Of a stretch of DNA of 34,884 nt, positions 1 to 6,973 are shown in pieces. The DNA comes from a bacterium (lineage in GTDB: Bacteria > Patescibacteriota > Minisyncoccia > UBA6257 > JAGOQP01). Both the position numbers and the translations under genes were made by a program. The notes below the pieces were generated by a model. The model ran no database searches and was not told the DNA's origin. It saw only the letters and a program-made list of their open reading frames with translations. Location of the stretch: the NCBI GenBank assembly GCA_021812345.1, contig JAKANP010000008.1, forward strand, positions 1 to 34,884, read 5' to 3'. The number at the start of each line of letters is the position of its first letter. The stretch's first letter is position 1.

Positions 1-166
1 TCCAAGTTCCGGTAACGGTATCATCAACTCCAAAATATCGGGCCAGTCCAACTCCGCCGGCAACTGCCACTGTGCAAATAGGACAAACCGCTTGCGCCGA
101 AAAAGCCCAAAAAAATCCGATAAAAAAGGCCCCGAAAGCCATTATTATATTTTTTCTTTTATTCAT
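1..166 (-). CDS. Partial membrane/exported protein with a CPIC motif (N-terminus only)
   Basis: The frame opens at an ATG at 166 and runs off the left edge, giving 55 residues. They show a basic start, a hydrophobic signal or first membrane helix ending near AQA, then VCPICTVAVAGG and GVDDTVTG. I recall similar CPR proteins with a CP(I/V)CTVAV start and several membrane helices, but no established function. The gene lies 43 nt after znuB on the same strand, so it is probably the fourth gene of the zinc-uptake operon. The CxxC could bind metal or be redox-active; that is inference. The start is supported by the signal-like sequence rather than by a ribosome binding site. Confidence 0.6.
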   Translation of the reverse strand, partial: MNKRKNIIMAFGAFFIGFFWAFSAQAVCPICTVAVAGGVGLARYFGVDDTVTGTW

Positions 167-209
167 AAAGCAGATAAATTATACCGATAAAAAAACAAAA
201 TTTCAAAAA

Positions 210-1022
210 TTATGAAGATTTTTTCGGAAATAAAACCAAAGCAAAGAAAATAACGGCTCCCACAAGAACAATGGTTGCGCCGGTTGGCCAATTAAGCGCC
301 AGTGACAAAAATATTCCCGAAAGCATTATTATTTCCGACAGAATCACACTCCAAACAACCAAAGATTTAGCCGACGATGCAAAAATTTTAGCCGAAGAAA
401 CAGGAATAATAACTAATGCGCTGACCAAAACAACTCCGACAATTTTTATTCCCAAAATAACCGAGACCGACAAGGCAATATAAAATAATAATTGATACAA
501 AGAAAGATTAACTCCCGAAAGATACGCCAAATCATTATTAAGCGACAAAAGAAGATATTGCCTGTATTTTACAATCATAAAAGTGCCCGCGATAAAAGCA
601 GTAATCAAAATAAGCCAAATATCGGAATACTGGATAGTCAGAATATTTCCAAAGAGAAAACTGATTAAATCCGGTTGATAACCAGATTTAAAATTCATCA
701 AAATAACTCCCAGCGCTAAACTTGCGGTAAATAAAACTCCGATAATGGCGTCAACCGAAACAACGGTTTTTTTCTCAAGCCAAAAAACCAAAATCGCAAA
801 AATAATCCCGACAATCATCGCCCACAAAAGCGGCTGACTGGAAAGCAAAATTCCCGCCGCCACTCCGGCCAGTGATGCATGCGCTATGCCGTCGCTGTAA
901 AAAGACATTTTTCTCAAGACAACAAACACGCCCAGAAACGCCAGTAAAGCGGCGCTTATAACACCGGCGAATATAGCTCTTAAAACAAACGGATATGAAA
1001 TTAAATTCAAAATATTTTCCAT
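210..1022 (-). CDS. znuB: Metal (probably zinc) ABC transporter permease, ZnuB family
   Basis: This 270-residue, very hydrophobic protein matches the ABC-3 permease family that moves Zn2+ or Mn2+ across the cytoplasmic membrane. About eight membrane segments can be drawn. The conserved cytoplasmic stretch around residues 30-55, with LRKMSFYSDGIAHASLAG, is the usual coupling region where the ATPase docks. Length is normal for the family. It lies 9 nt after the ATPase gene, in the order binding protein, ATPase, permease. Metal specificity is inferred from the partner binding protein, which has three histidine ligands. No Shine-Dalgarno is visible, so translation is probably coupled to the preceding gene. 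Confidence 0.9.
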   Translation of the reverse strand: MENILNLISYPFVLRAIFAGVISAALLAFLGVFVVLRKMSFYSDGIAHASLAGVAAGILLSSQPLLWAMIVGIIFAILVFWLEKKTVVSVDAIIGVLFTASLALGVILMNFKSGYQPDLISFLFGNILTIQYSDIWLILITAFIAGTFMIVKYRQYLLLSLNNDLAYLSGVNLSLYQLLFYIALSVSVILGIKIVGVVLVSALVIIPVSSAKIFASSAKSLVVWSVILSEIIMLSGIFLSLALNWPTGATIVLVGAVIFFALVLFPKKSS

Positions 1023-1031
1023 TTTAAAAGA

Positions 1032-1742
1032 TTATCTCAAGTGAGTATGTTCTTTGGGGCCAACGCTTCCTCCATAAAGTTTTTCCAAAACATTTTTATT
1101 AATCGCCTCTTTGGGACTGCCGACGCAAATCATTTTTTTATTCAAGCATAAAACTTTATTAGCCAGAGAATAAACCATATCTATTTCATGGGAAACCAAA
1201 ATAATTGTTATGTCATGTTCTTTATTCAAATGCTCGACAATGTCATAAAAACTTTTTACCCCTCCAATATCCACTCCCGCCGTCGGCTCATCCATAATCA
1301 AAAGTTTTGGATTACCGGAAACAGCTCTGGCAATTAAAACTCTCTGCATTTGGCCTCCGGAGAGCGTGCCAATTTTTTTAGAAAGCAACTTATCAACCTC
1401 CAGATGATTACAAACTACTTCCATATTTTTAGGATCCGCCTTTTTGGAAACCAGATTCATCAGCTCTTGCGCGGTTATCGGAAAGGTTCTGTCAAAATCA
1501 AGACGTTGCGGAACATATCCGATTTCATCAATTTTTTTGATTATCGGCTCTCCTAAAAATTCAACACCTCCTTTATGTTCAATCAATCCCAGAATTGATT
1601 TAACCAAAATCGTTTTTCCGGCGCCATTGGGGCCGATAATTGTCATAACATCCCCTTTTTTCAAAACAAAATCAACATCTTCAAGGACATTAACGTCTCC
1701 GAAACTTACTGACAGATTTTTTACTTCCAAAAGATTTTCCAT
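1032..1742 (-). CDS. znuC: Metal (probably zinc) ABC transporter ATP-binding protein, ZnuC family
   Basis: A complete 236-residue ABC ATPase that powers metal import with the neighbouring permease. Visible motifs in order: Walker A GPNGAGKT at residues 37-44, a Q-loop in GYVPQRLD, the ABC signature LSGGQMQR, Walker B LLIMDEPT with catalytic Glu, and the switch histidine in VSHE. The C-terminus carries a short histidine-containing tail (KEHTHLR), common in zinc and manganese importers. The ATG begins 4 nt after the stop of the binding-protein gene, so the two are almost certainly co-transcribed and translationally coupled. All catalytic residues are present. Confidence 0.93.
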   Translation of the reverse strand: MENLLEVKNLSVSFGDVNVLEDVDFVLKKGDVMTIIGPNGAGKTILVKSILGLIEHKGGVEFLGEPIIKKIDEIGYVPQRLDFDRTFPITAQELMNLVSKKADPKNMEVVCNHLEVDKLLSKKIGTLSGGQMQRVLIARAVSGNPKLLIMDEPTAGVDIGGVKSFYDIVEHLNKEHDITIILVSHEIDMVYSLANKVLCLNKKMICVGSPKEAINKNVLEKLYGGSVGPKEHTHLR

Positions 1743-1746
1743 TTAT

Positions 1747-2643
1747 TTATTTTAACACGGATTCCATTATTTGAGCATCATTTTCAAGCAATGAAATTAA
1801 ATCGTCGTTTCCGGAAGCTCCGCCATCAACCGGATTAATTAAAACCAATTTAACGCCGTTATCTTTAGCAACCTGCTCCAGGCTTTGAGCGGAAAATTGC
1901 GGTTCAATGAAAACAATTTTAAGATTGTATTGTTTTATGTCGTTTATGAATTGAGAAAGATATTGCGGAGTCGGCTCTTTTCCCGGAAACGGTTCAAAAG
2001 CGGCAATAACATTCAACCCGTATCTTTGGGCAAAATAATACCAAGCGTCATGAAAAACGAGAATATTTTTTTGAGAAACATTGGATAATGTTTTTGAAAT
2101 TTGAGCATCGGCTTCTTGCAGTTTCTGCAAATAAATATTTAAATTGTTTTTATAATAATTTTCGTTTACCGGATCTATTTTAACAATATCATTAAAAATA
2201 TTTTGAGCCATTATTTGGGCATTATTTAAATTAAGCCAGTAATGCGGGTCAACGCTACCATCGGAAAATTTTCTTAAATTTATTCCCGAAGAAAGAGTAA
2301 AAATTGGGGCGTCCAGAGCTCCACTTTTGGCAATGCCGTCAATCCAATCATCAAGCCCGTTTCCTATTTTAAATATGGCGCCCACTCCCTGAAGTTCCAG
2401 AGCGGTTTGAGGAGAAACTTCAAAGGTATGGGGACTGGCTCCCGGAGGAACTATTTGAATAACTTGAATCTTATCACCGACGATATTTCTGGCTATATCA
2501 AAAACCGGAAAAATCGTTGCCGCCACTTTAATTTTATTTTCCTGATAACTTGTTTGATTTGAAGTCTTATTAAAATAAAAATAGGTAATAAATCCGACAA
2601 AAATAATCATTAAAACAATTATGAAATAAATCAATCTTTTCAT
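1747..2643 (-). CDS. znuA: Metal ABC transporter substrate-binding protein, ZnuA family
   Basis: This 298-residue protein starts with an uncleaved-looking membrane anchor (residues 3-24) and no lipobox cysteine, as expected for a cell-envelope binding protein tethered by a helix. The mature part is a cluster A-I metal receptor. Likely ligands are His72 (in SPHTFE), His134 (in DPHYW) and His198 (in FHDAWYYFAQRYGL), plus an acidic residue near 247-273. Histidine at the third position points to zinc; manganese receptors usually have Glu there. The histidine-rich loop of Gram-negative ZnuA is absent. It is the first gene of the operon, and its ATG sits 6 nt downstream of a TATAAT box, so the message may be leaderless. 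Confidence 0.9.
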   Translation of the reverse strand: MKRLIYFIIVLMIIFVGFITYFYFNKTSNQTSYQENKIKVAATIFPVFDIARNIVGDKIQVIQIVPPGASPHTFEVSPQTALELQGVGAIFKIGNGLDDWIDGIAKSGALDAPIFTLSSGINLRKFSDGSVDPHYWLNLNNAQIMAQNIFNDIVKIDPVNENYYKNNLNIYLQKLQEADAQISKTLSNVSQKNILVFHDAWYYFAQRYGLNVIAAFEPFPGKEPTPQYLSQFINDIKQYNLKIVFIEPQFSAQSLEQVAKDNGVKLVLINPVDGGASGNDDLISLLENDAQIMESVLK

Positions 2644-2649
2644 TTTTTT

Positions 2650-2655
2650 ATTATA
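2650..2655 (-). promoter_or_regulatory. -10 box of the znu operon (leaderless start)
   Basis: A perfect TATAAT on the minus strand lies 6 nt before the znuA ATG, so transcription should begin at or near the A of the start codon. There is no convincing -35 at 16-18 nt; that position falls inside the terminator hairpin of the preceding gene. No Zur-type operator was recognised. Confidence 0.55.
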
Positions 2656-2660
2656 ACAAA

Positions 2661-2681
2661 AACGGGCGTCAAACGCCCGTT
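2661..2681 (-). terminator. Intrinsic terminator of the zinc-ribbon gene
   Basis: A 9-bp perfect stem (AACGGGCGT / ACGCCCGTT) with a 3-nt loop is followed on the minus strand by TTTTTG. It begins 11 nt after the stop of the gene ending at 2692, and runs straight into the -10 box of the znu operon. Confidence 0.85.
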
Positions 2682-2691
2682 AAACAATTTA

Positions 2692-3183
2692 CTAATCTAT
2701 TTCCACGATCTTGCAGGCGGGACAAACCACCAAAGAACTTGAAACCCCATTAGCCATCACCAAAAAATCTCGGCAGTTCTTGCAACGCATGGGGAAAAAT
2801 CTTTCATCGTCGGTTCCGCTAAAAGTGTTAAAAATTTTTTGAGTCACAACCCAGATAAACTTCTTGGGAATCCAAACATAAATCCCCGAAACAAATCCGT
2901 GATTCTTTGAATTGGATACAAAATATACCTGATACAAATCTTCGGATTCTCCCGAGATTTTCACGGGAACATAAAGCCCTTGACTGAAGGTTTTTCCGTC
3001 AAAATATCCGGAAACAATTTCCCTGCCCGAATTCTCAAAAACTGAATCGCTAAAAATTGAAGCCCTGAAGAATCCGAGGTCGGCAACTTCCATCTTGGTT
3101 GTGAACTTGATAAATCCGTCAATCGGATTCTTATAGGATACAAATTTTTTAGGAGTAAGAACAACTCTTTCTTCCATTTCCAT
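2692..3183 (-). CDS. Hypothetical protein with C-terminal zinc ribbon
   Basis: I do not recognise the family. The start is set at 3183 because AAAAGGGAGGAAAAG lies directly before that ATG, a strong Shine-Dalgarno; a longer frame starting at 3234 would place the promoter inside the coding region. The 163-residue protein begins MEMEERVVLTPKK and has a mixed, probably beta-rich middle. It ends with two CxxC pairs (CKNC and CPAC) separated by about 18 residues, a typical zinc ribbon. No membrane segment. It has its own -35/-10 promoter and terminator, so it is a single-gene transcript. The zinc ribbon suggests nucleic-acid or protein binding, but nothing more specific can be claimed. Confidence 0.75.
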   Translation of the reverse strand: MEMEERVVLTPKKFVSYKNPIDGFIKFTTKMEVADLGFFRASIFSDSVFENSGREIVSGYFDGKTFSQGLYVPVKISGESEDLYQVYFVSNSKNHGFVSGIYVWIPKKFIWVVTQKIFNTFSGTDDERFFPMRCKNCRDFLVMANGVSSSLVVCPACKIVEID

Positions 3184-3212
3184 CTTTTCCTCCCTTTTAA
3201 AATGCTGAGTAA

Positions 3213-3241
3213 ATAATAAACCAAAAATACCCACTTGGCAA
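3213..3241 (-). promoter_or_regulatory. Sigma-70-type promoter of the zinc-ribbon gene
   Basis: Minus strand: TTGCCA (3236-3241), 17-nt spacer, TATTAT (3213-3218). The expected start leaves a leader of about 23 nt containing GGGAGG before the ATG at 3183. Confidence 0.75.
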
Positions 3242-3320
3242 GAGTTGCTAAAAACAAATTTGTTATAAATTTATGGATTAAAAAATGAATTTTAAATAAA
3301 ATATTGATATAATATAAATA

Positions 3321-3326
3321 TATAAT
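3321..3326 (+). promoter_or_regulatory. Possible -10 box for the DUF975-like gene
   Basis: TATAAT lies 15 nt before the ATG at 3342, with a second TATAAT at 3308-3313. No clear -35 is seen. The region is very AT-rich, so chance matches are likely. Confidence 0.35.
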
Positions 3327-3341
3327 TAACCAAAATATAAA

Positions 3342-3956
3342 ATGGCAACAAACAATGCGGAGCTAATGCGACAAGCCAGAGAGTCGCTCAAAGGAAAATG
3401 GTGGCTGGCAGCAGAAGTGACAATTATTTATATAATTATCACCGGCGTCGTTCATCTGATTCCAAAAATAGGTCCTTTTGCGGGATTAATTATCGGAGGT
3501 CCGGTAGTTTTGGGATTTATGATGTTTTTTTTAGAATTATCAAGAAATAAAAATCCAAAAATAGATACTATTTTTTACGGCTTCAAAAAAACATTTTTTG
3601 GAGTTTCTTTATTGGCTTATCTTTTAATGGTTCTGTTTATTTTTCTCTGGTCTCTGCTTTTGATAGTTCCGGGTATTATCGCCGCTTTTTCATATTCAAT
3701 GACATTTTTTATAATTTCGGAAAATGACAAAATGAAAGCCACCGAAGCAATGAAGTTGAGCAAAAAAATGATGAACGGAAATAAATGGAAATATTTTTGT
3801 CTTCAACTTAGATTTATCGGGTGGGGAATATTGAGCTTAATCACTTTAGGAATAGGTCTTATATGGTTTATCCCTTACATTCAAACGACCAATGCCAAGT
3901 TTTATGACGATATAAAAAATAACAATCCGGAAAATAAAAAAAATCAAATTGCTTGA
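3342..3956 (+). CDS. DUF975-like integral membrane protein
   Basis: A 204-residue polytopic membrane protein. It opens with a short amphipathic segment, NNAELMRQARESLKGKWW, which is the hallmark start of the DUF975 family. About five to six membrane segments follow, including a pair around residues 20-60 rich in Gly/Pro and a long one near residues 88-125 with LLLIVPGIIAAFSYSM. The SENDKMKATEAMKLSKKMM helix before the last membrane pair is also typical. The family has no firm biochemical role. It stands alone on the plus strand and is closed by a strong terminator. No Shine-Dalgarno precedes the ATG. Confidence 0.75.
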   Translation: MATNNAELMRQARESLKGKWWLAAEVTIIYIIITGVVHLIPKIGPFAGLIIGGPVVLGFMMFFLELSRNKNPKIDTIFYGFKKTFFGVSLLAYLLMVLFIFLWSLLLIVPGIIAAFSYSMTFFIISENDKMKATEAMKLSKKMMNGNKWKYFCLQLRFIGWGILSLITLGIGLIWFIPYIQTTNAKFYDDIKNNNPENKKNQIA

Positions 3957-3984
3957 TTTAATAAAATAAAAAGGTTGTTTATTT

Positions 3985-4015
3985 ATCTCGCGCAAATTTA
4001 TAATTTGCGCGAGAT
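3985..4015 (+). terminator. Intrinsic terminator after the DUF975-like gene
   Basis: A 14-bp perfect stem from 3985 to 4015 with loop TAT is followed by TTTTGTTT on the plus strand. It lies 28 nt after the stop codon. Confidence 0.85.
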
Positions 4016-4065
4016 TTTGTTTAAATAAGAGTGGGGATATCCTAAACTTTGCGCGAAACCATTTT

Positions 4066-4180
4066 GAAGGGAGCTAGCCCGCCTCCGCTTCGCTCCGGCG
4101 GGGCGCTCAGGCGCGGCGGGGTTCCTCCCCTCAATCCCCTACTCCCACCACGCCCTCGCTTCTGGCATTTCGGCGAAAAA
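4066..4180. repeat. GC-rich inserted element with hairpins
   Basis: A block of about 110 nt, far richer in GC than its surroundings, with nested inverted segments such as CCGCCTCCGCTTCGCTCCGG and GGCGCTCAGGCGC. It has no start signals and its open frames look random, so it is best read as a non-coding dispersed repeat or element remnant at the border between the DUF975-like gene and the accessory island. Only one copy is in this window. Confidence 0.45.
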
Positions 4181-4201
4181 ATCCAGCGGCTATCAAACAA
4201 A

Positions 4202-4244
4202 GTATCTCGCCACGTTATTTTATCAAAAGATGACGGCGAGATAC
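4202..4244 (-). terminator. Putative terminator of the HEPN-like gene
   Basis: GTATCTCGCC (4202-4211) pairs perfectly with GGCGAGATAC (4235-4244) across a 23-nt loop. On the minus strand it begins 9 nt after the stop codon at 4253 and is followed by TTTGTTTG. The long loop is unusual for an intrinsic terminator. Confidence 0.5.
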
Positions 4245-4252
4245 AAATTAAT

Positions 4253-4795
4253 TTATTTTCTAACCTGCTCGAAAAATATATCAACCTCGCGCTCTCTTTC
4301 TGGTAAAAAACCATCATAATTGAGAGCGCCAATTGAATAATTTTTAGCCAAATCGTCAATCATCTGCTTGATATATTTTTCTAACTCATCAATAAACGAG
4401 TTTAAAACTTGTACCGAAACTTTTGTATCTATTTCTTCAAACCGCATATCGGCGTGGAGCAGATATTTATTTATCACAGTTTCCAGTTTTCCGTTCTTCC
4501 AAGTTTCAAATAATTCGCCGTGCTTTTTTCTTAAACTATCGTTTTTCAGGTGTCGGACGACAAACTGGAAACTGTGGGCATTGTTGTCGCGGTCAAAAAA
4601 TTTTCGGCAGTCGCTTAACTGCGAAACTATATAGCCATACCAAAACAACGCCACAACATCGTTATGCTCGGTGAGGTGCGTATTCTTCATCCCATCCTCA
4701 AATTTTTTGAAAACGACTCGCCGAGTTAAAAGATTGAGTAAGAGATTTTGGAAAAATGTAAATTCATTATTTAAGACCATGCAATTATTCTGCAT
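4253..4795 (-). CDS. Hypothetical protein, possibly HEPN/AbiU2-like
   Basis: A 180-residue, mostly helical soluble protein. I chose the ATG at 4795, which sits 1 nt after the stop of the protease gene (TAA-A-ATG, translational coupling), over an in-frame ATG at 4819 that would overlap that gene. Middle helices contain DVVALFWYGYIVSQLSDCRKF and a conserved-looking NKYLLHAD near residue 110. That resembles the R/N-x4-6-H motif and helical layout of the HEPN_AbiU2 group, known from phage abortive infection. This is a weak motif match, not a proven assignment. It is the last gene of a four-gene minus-strand cluster with a HicBA-like pair and a protease, which favours a defence or stress role. Confidence 0.6.
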   Translation of the reverse strand: MQNNCMVLNNEFTFFQNLLLNLLTRRVVFKKFEDGMKNTHLTEHNDVVALFWYGYIVSQLSDCRKFFDRDNNAHSFQFVVRHLKNDSLRKKHGELFETWKNGKLETVINKYLLHADMRFEEIDTKVSVQVLNSFIDELEKYIKQMIDDLAKNYSIGALNYDGFLPEREREVDIFFEQVRK

Positions 4796-4796
4796 T

Positions 4797-5696
4797 TTAG
4801 TTTGGTGTCCAAGTAACATTATTTATGTTTTGGATTTTTCCTTCGTTGGCGTAATTGCCTAAACTAATCCAAGTTGGGACACCCAATAAACACAAACCAT
4901 TCTCATCTTTTGAAAAAGCTACTCCGCCAGAATTACCACTGTCCATTTTAGCAGAAACATAATAATCATCATTTGGCAAAGGATATTGCGATTGCGCGAC
5001 GCTGGCAATGATACCATCACTAACAGTCCTAAGACCCGTTCCAGAAATCTTATCAGTTGTATATGCTGGATATCCCACGACAATAACTGGAGAACCTTGA
5101 GCTATTGACGAGGGACAATATCTAAGTGTGGAAATTTTATAATCTAATTTTTCTTCAGGATATGTAGCGTTGGCAGGTGTCGGAATTAAAGCTATTACAG
5201 CAATATCCGTGTATGAGTTCCAAGACTTATTATTTTCTAAATTTAAATCATACGGTATCCAATCGGTGGGTTTTTGTGGGTTAGCTACAAAAAATCTGCA
5301 AAAATACTGGTCTTGTACAACATGTTGGTTAGTAAGAACATAATTTTGATTATCAAACTGCCATAACGATCCACTACCAGCGGTTGACCAGTGAATATTG
5401 CCATTATTCGATGACCAACAAACGACATTGCCGACGCCCGATAGATAAGGCGCGAGTTCTTCCGTGCTGATTTGTGAAGAATTGAAATGCTGAACTGGTT
5501 CAGAATTGTTTCCGACTGATTGAGATGACTGAGTTGAATTTTCTCCCTGTATCAAATTTTGTGTGAATACATCAGATTTATTTGAAAACAACATATATCC
5601 GCCAATAAAAATCAAAGCTAGCGCCAAAATGATAACGGCCGGGTTATCAAAATTAAAATCATTTTTTGAGTCCCTATTATCCATAAATTTATTCAA
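4797..5696 (-). CDS. Membrane-anchored trypsin-like serine protease
   Basis: This 299-residue protein has a short cytoplasmic tail, one membrane helix at residues 20-37 (AVIILALALIFIGGYMLF), a Ser/Gln/Asn-rich linker to about residue 75, and an extracytoplasmic chymotrypsin-fold domain. The catalytic triad is visible: His125 in LTNQHVVQD, Asp164 in SYTDIAVIAL and Ser256 in MDSGNSGGVAF. No PDZ domain follows, unlike DegP/HtrA, so it is closer to stand-alone trypsin-like proteases. It sits between the HicA-like gene (12 nt upstream) and the HEPN-like gene (1 nt downstream), probably one transcript. An alternative in-frame ATG at residue 5 is possible. Confidence 0.85.
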   Translation of the reverse strand: MNKFMDNRDSKNDFNFDNPAVIILALALIFIGGYMLFSNKSDVFTQNLIQGENSTQSSQSVGNNSEPVQHFNSSQISTEELAPYLSGVGNVVCWSSNNGNIHWSTAGSGSLWQFDNQNYVLTNQHVVQDQYFCRFFVANPQKPTDWIPYDLNLENNKSWNSYTDIAVIALIPTPANATYPEEKLDYKISTLRYCPSSIAQGSPVIVVGYPAYTTDKISGTGLRTVSDGIIASVAQSQYPLPNDDYYVSAKMDSGNSGGVAFSKDENGLCLLGVPTWISLGNYANEGKIQNINNVTWTPN

Positions 5697-5708
5697 AATA
5701 GTTTTTTA

Positions 5709-5945
5709 TTAATCTTCCCCAATCCATTCTTTTTTCGAAATGCCCGACTGGCGGATAATGCTTTTAAATACACGGGGGTCTAATGATCTACTGGCGTGAA
5801 ACGGAATGCAAACCTGATGCTGAACACCATTATAATGACCGACGTAAAACATATGACTTCCTCGCGTATGTGTATGTAAAAAATTATACGTTTTTAGAAA
5901 TCGCACAACATCTTCTGCTGTCCAGTTAAAAATTCCTCGCGTCAT
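5709..5945 (-). CDS. hicA: HicA-like toxin (type II toxin-antitoxin mRNA interferase)
   Basis: A 78-residue protein of normal length for the YcfA/HicA family, a double-stranded-RNA-binding-like fold that cleaves mRNA. Key features are the catalytic-type His31 in RGSHMFYV, the strand HQVCIPFHASRSLDPRVF, and the C-terminal helix IIRQSGISKKEW, which matches the usual ending (I..agls.eef). It follows the candidate antitoxin gene by 28 nt on the same strand, in the hicB-hicA order. The usual GTL after the second histidine is replaced by DPR, so activity is likely but not certain. No Shine-Dalgarno was identified. Confidence 0.8.
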   Translation of the reverse strand: MTRGIFNWTAEDVVRFLKTYNFLHTHTRGSHMFYVGHYNGVQHQVCIPFHASRSLDPRVFKSIIRQSGISKKEWIGED

Positions 5946-5973
5946 ACAAATAAAATTAACTCCCGCTTATTAT

Positions 5974-6318
5974 TTATGCGGACATTAAAGCTCCTGACGA
6001 TAACATCTCTCTAATATTTAATCTGCCGAAAGTAAAAATATTTTCTGATTTTTTAATACGATGTTCTTGCAAATCATCCCACATTTCTTCGTATTCAAAA
6101 TCACTTTTTTGATTCAAAATTATAGGACGTGCCTTAATTTTCCGCGCTGCCTCCACATATCCAGAAAGTGCTTCAAATAAAAGCAGTGTTGCCTCCTGAG
6201 GACTATCTCCAACTTCAACGATATTAAACTCCAGCCCGACTGCATACCATTTTCTATTTTCGCGGAAGATAATGTATCGAACCGATCCTTTTTGTAAACT
6301 GTTTTTATATTTTACCAT
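5974..6318 (-). CDS. hicB: HicB-like antitoxin
   Basis: A 114-residue protein whose N-terminal half has the HicB partial RNase H-like pattern: strands RYIIFRENRKWYAVGLEFN, then VEVGDSPQEATLLLFEALSGYVEAA, matching the family rule of a strand pair, G(D/T)(S/T)xxEA and a long helix. The C-terminal part (residues 65-114) is not a clear ribbon-helix-helix or helix-turn-helix domain. It is assigned mainly on position, directly upstream of the HicA-like toxin on the same strand, and on this sequence pattern. By analogy it should neutralise HicA and repress its own promoter; no operator was seen. Confidence 0.65.
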   Translation of the reverse strand: MVKYKNSLQKGSVRYIIFRENRKWYAVGLEFNIVEVGDSPQEATLLLFEALSGYVEAARKIKARPIILNQKSDFEYEEMWDDLQEHRIKKSENIFTFGRLNIREMLSSGALMSA

Positions 6319-6382
6319 GTTAAAATATCATATCATATTTTTAAAAAAATCAAACTCTTGTTATGACCCGGAAAAAATTTAA

Positions 6383-6468
6383 ATAATTGGTGGACCCGAA
6401 GGGAATCCCTGCCCGCCAGCAGGCAGGGAACCCACCTTCACAACATCCCGATAATTTTGGTGGACCCG
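6383..6468. repeat. Direct repeats and hairpin abutting the tRNA-Ala 3' end (att-like)
   Basis: Two near-identical copies of ataatt(tt)ggtggacccg lie at 6383-6398 and 6451-6468; the second ends exactly against the tRNA discriminator base at 6469. Between them are nested inverted repeats: CCCTGCC / GGCAGGG inside GGTGG / CCACC. The tRNA 3' end itself looks partly duplicated (GGTCCAC followed by GGGTCCACCA on the minus strand). This resembles the outcome of integration at a tRNA 3' end next to the accessory genes, though no integrase gene is present. Confidence 0.5.
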
Positions 6469-6539
6469 TGGACCTAAGGAGAATCGAACTCCTGCCTCCA
6501 CAATGCGAATGTGGCGTCATACCACTAGACCATAGGCCC
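6469..6539 (-). tRNA. tRNA-Ala, anticodon CGC
   Basis: The 71-nt minus-strand sequence folds as a full cloverleaf. The acceptor stem GGGCCTA / TAGGTCC contains the G3-U70 wobble that marks alanine tRNAs. The anticodon stem CCACA / TGTGG encloses the loop TTCGCAT, giving anticodon CGC for GCG codons. The T arm is AGGAG-TTCGATT-CTCCT, and A73 is the discriminator. CCA is not encoded directly after A73; an ACCA occurs only 8 nt further on. Confidence 0.92.
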
Positions 6540-6616
6540 ACCAAAGTTATCGCGGATAATTGACTGCAAACTAATGTTTGGCGTTTTGAATTTTTTAAAA
6601 CGCTAAATAAACTATT

Positions 6617-6940
6617 TTAATTAACTCCGCTTCCGGGTAAAATGTCTTCCATCGTCGTTAGCAATATCGGTCCCTCCCCCTCGTTGCTTGCGGCCAATAA
6701 CATTCCTTGGCTTTCTAATCCCATTAATTTTCTCGGTTCCAAGTTGGCAACCACAATAATATTTTTTTGAATTAAATCTTCCGGAGAATATTTAAGTCCG
6801 ATTCCGGCAATAATTTGTCTTTTTTCGGAACCCAAATCAACCTCCAATTTTAAAAGTTTTTCTGAACCCTCCACTCTTTCGGCGGTTAAAATTTTTGCGA
6901 CTTTTAATTCAACTTGTTTGAAAGTATCGTAATTTATCAT
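6617..6940 (-). CDS. Stand-alone tRNA-binding OB-fold protein (Trbp111 / MetRS C-terminal domain type)
   Basis: A 107-residue protein made only of an EMAP-II-like OB fold. Typical stretches are FKQVELKVAKILTAERVEGSEKLLKLEVDLG, the strand KRQIIAGIGLKYSPEDL, NIIVVANLEPRKLMGLESQGMLLAA near the end, and closing PGSGVN. This domain is fused to the C-terminus of many methionyl-tRNA synthetases, or exists alone as Trbp111, where it forms dimers and binds the outer corner of tRNA. Length equals the isolated domain, so it is not a truncated synthetase. It lies directly downstream of the AI-2E-like permease gene (33 nt) on the same strand; no functional link is implied. Confidence 0.88.
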   Translation of the reverse strand: MINYDTFKQVELKVAKILTAERVEGSEKLLKLEVDLGSEKRQIIAGIGLKYSPEDLIQKNIIVVANLEPRKLMGLESQGMLLAASNEGEGPILLTTMEDILPGSGVN

Positions 6941-6973
6941 CGTGAATCAATTCTATTTAATTTACGGCCAAAA

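Noticed and set aside
3184-3257. Longer starts for the zinc-ribbon protein
   Set aside because: They cover the -10/-35 promoter elements and ignore the strong Shine-Dalgarno before 3183.
4049-4359. Proline/glycine-rich frames over the GC-rich block
   Set aside because: Composition is driven by the hairpin repeat, there is no ribosome binding site, and they overlap the terminator of the HEPN-like gene.
6350-6544. Minus-strand 64-codon frame over the tRNA
   Set aside because: It overlaps the tRNA-Ala gene and the hairpin repeat; the tRNA fold is convincing and the frame has no support.
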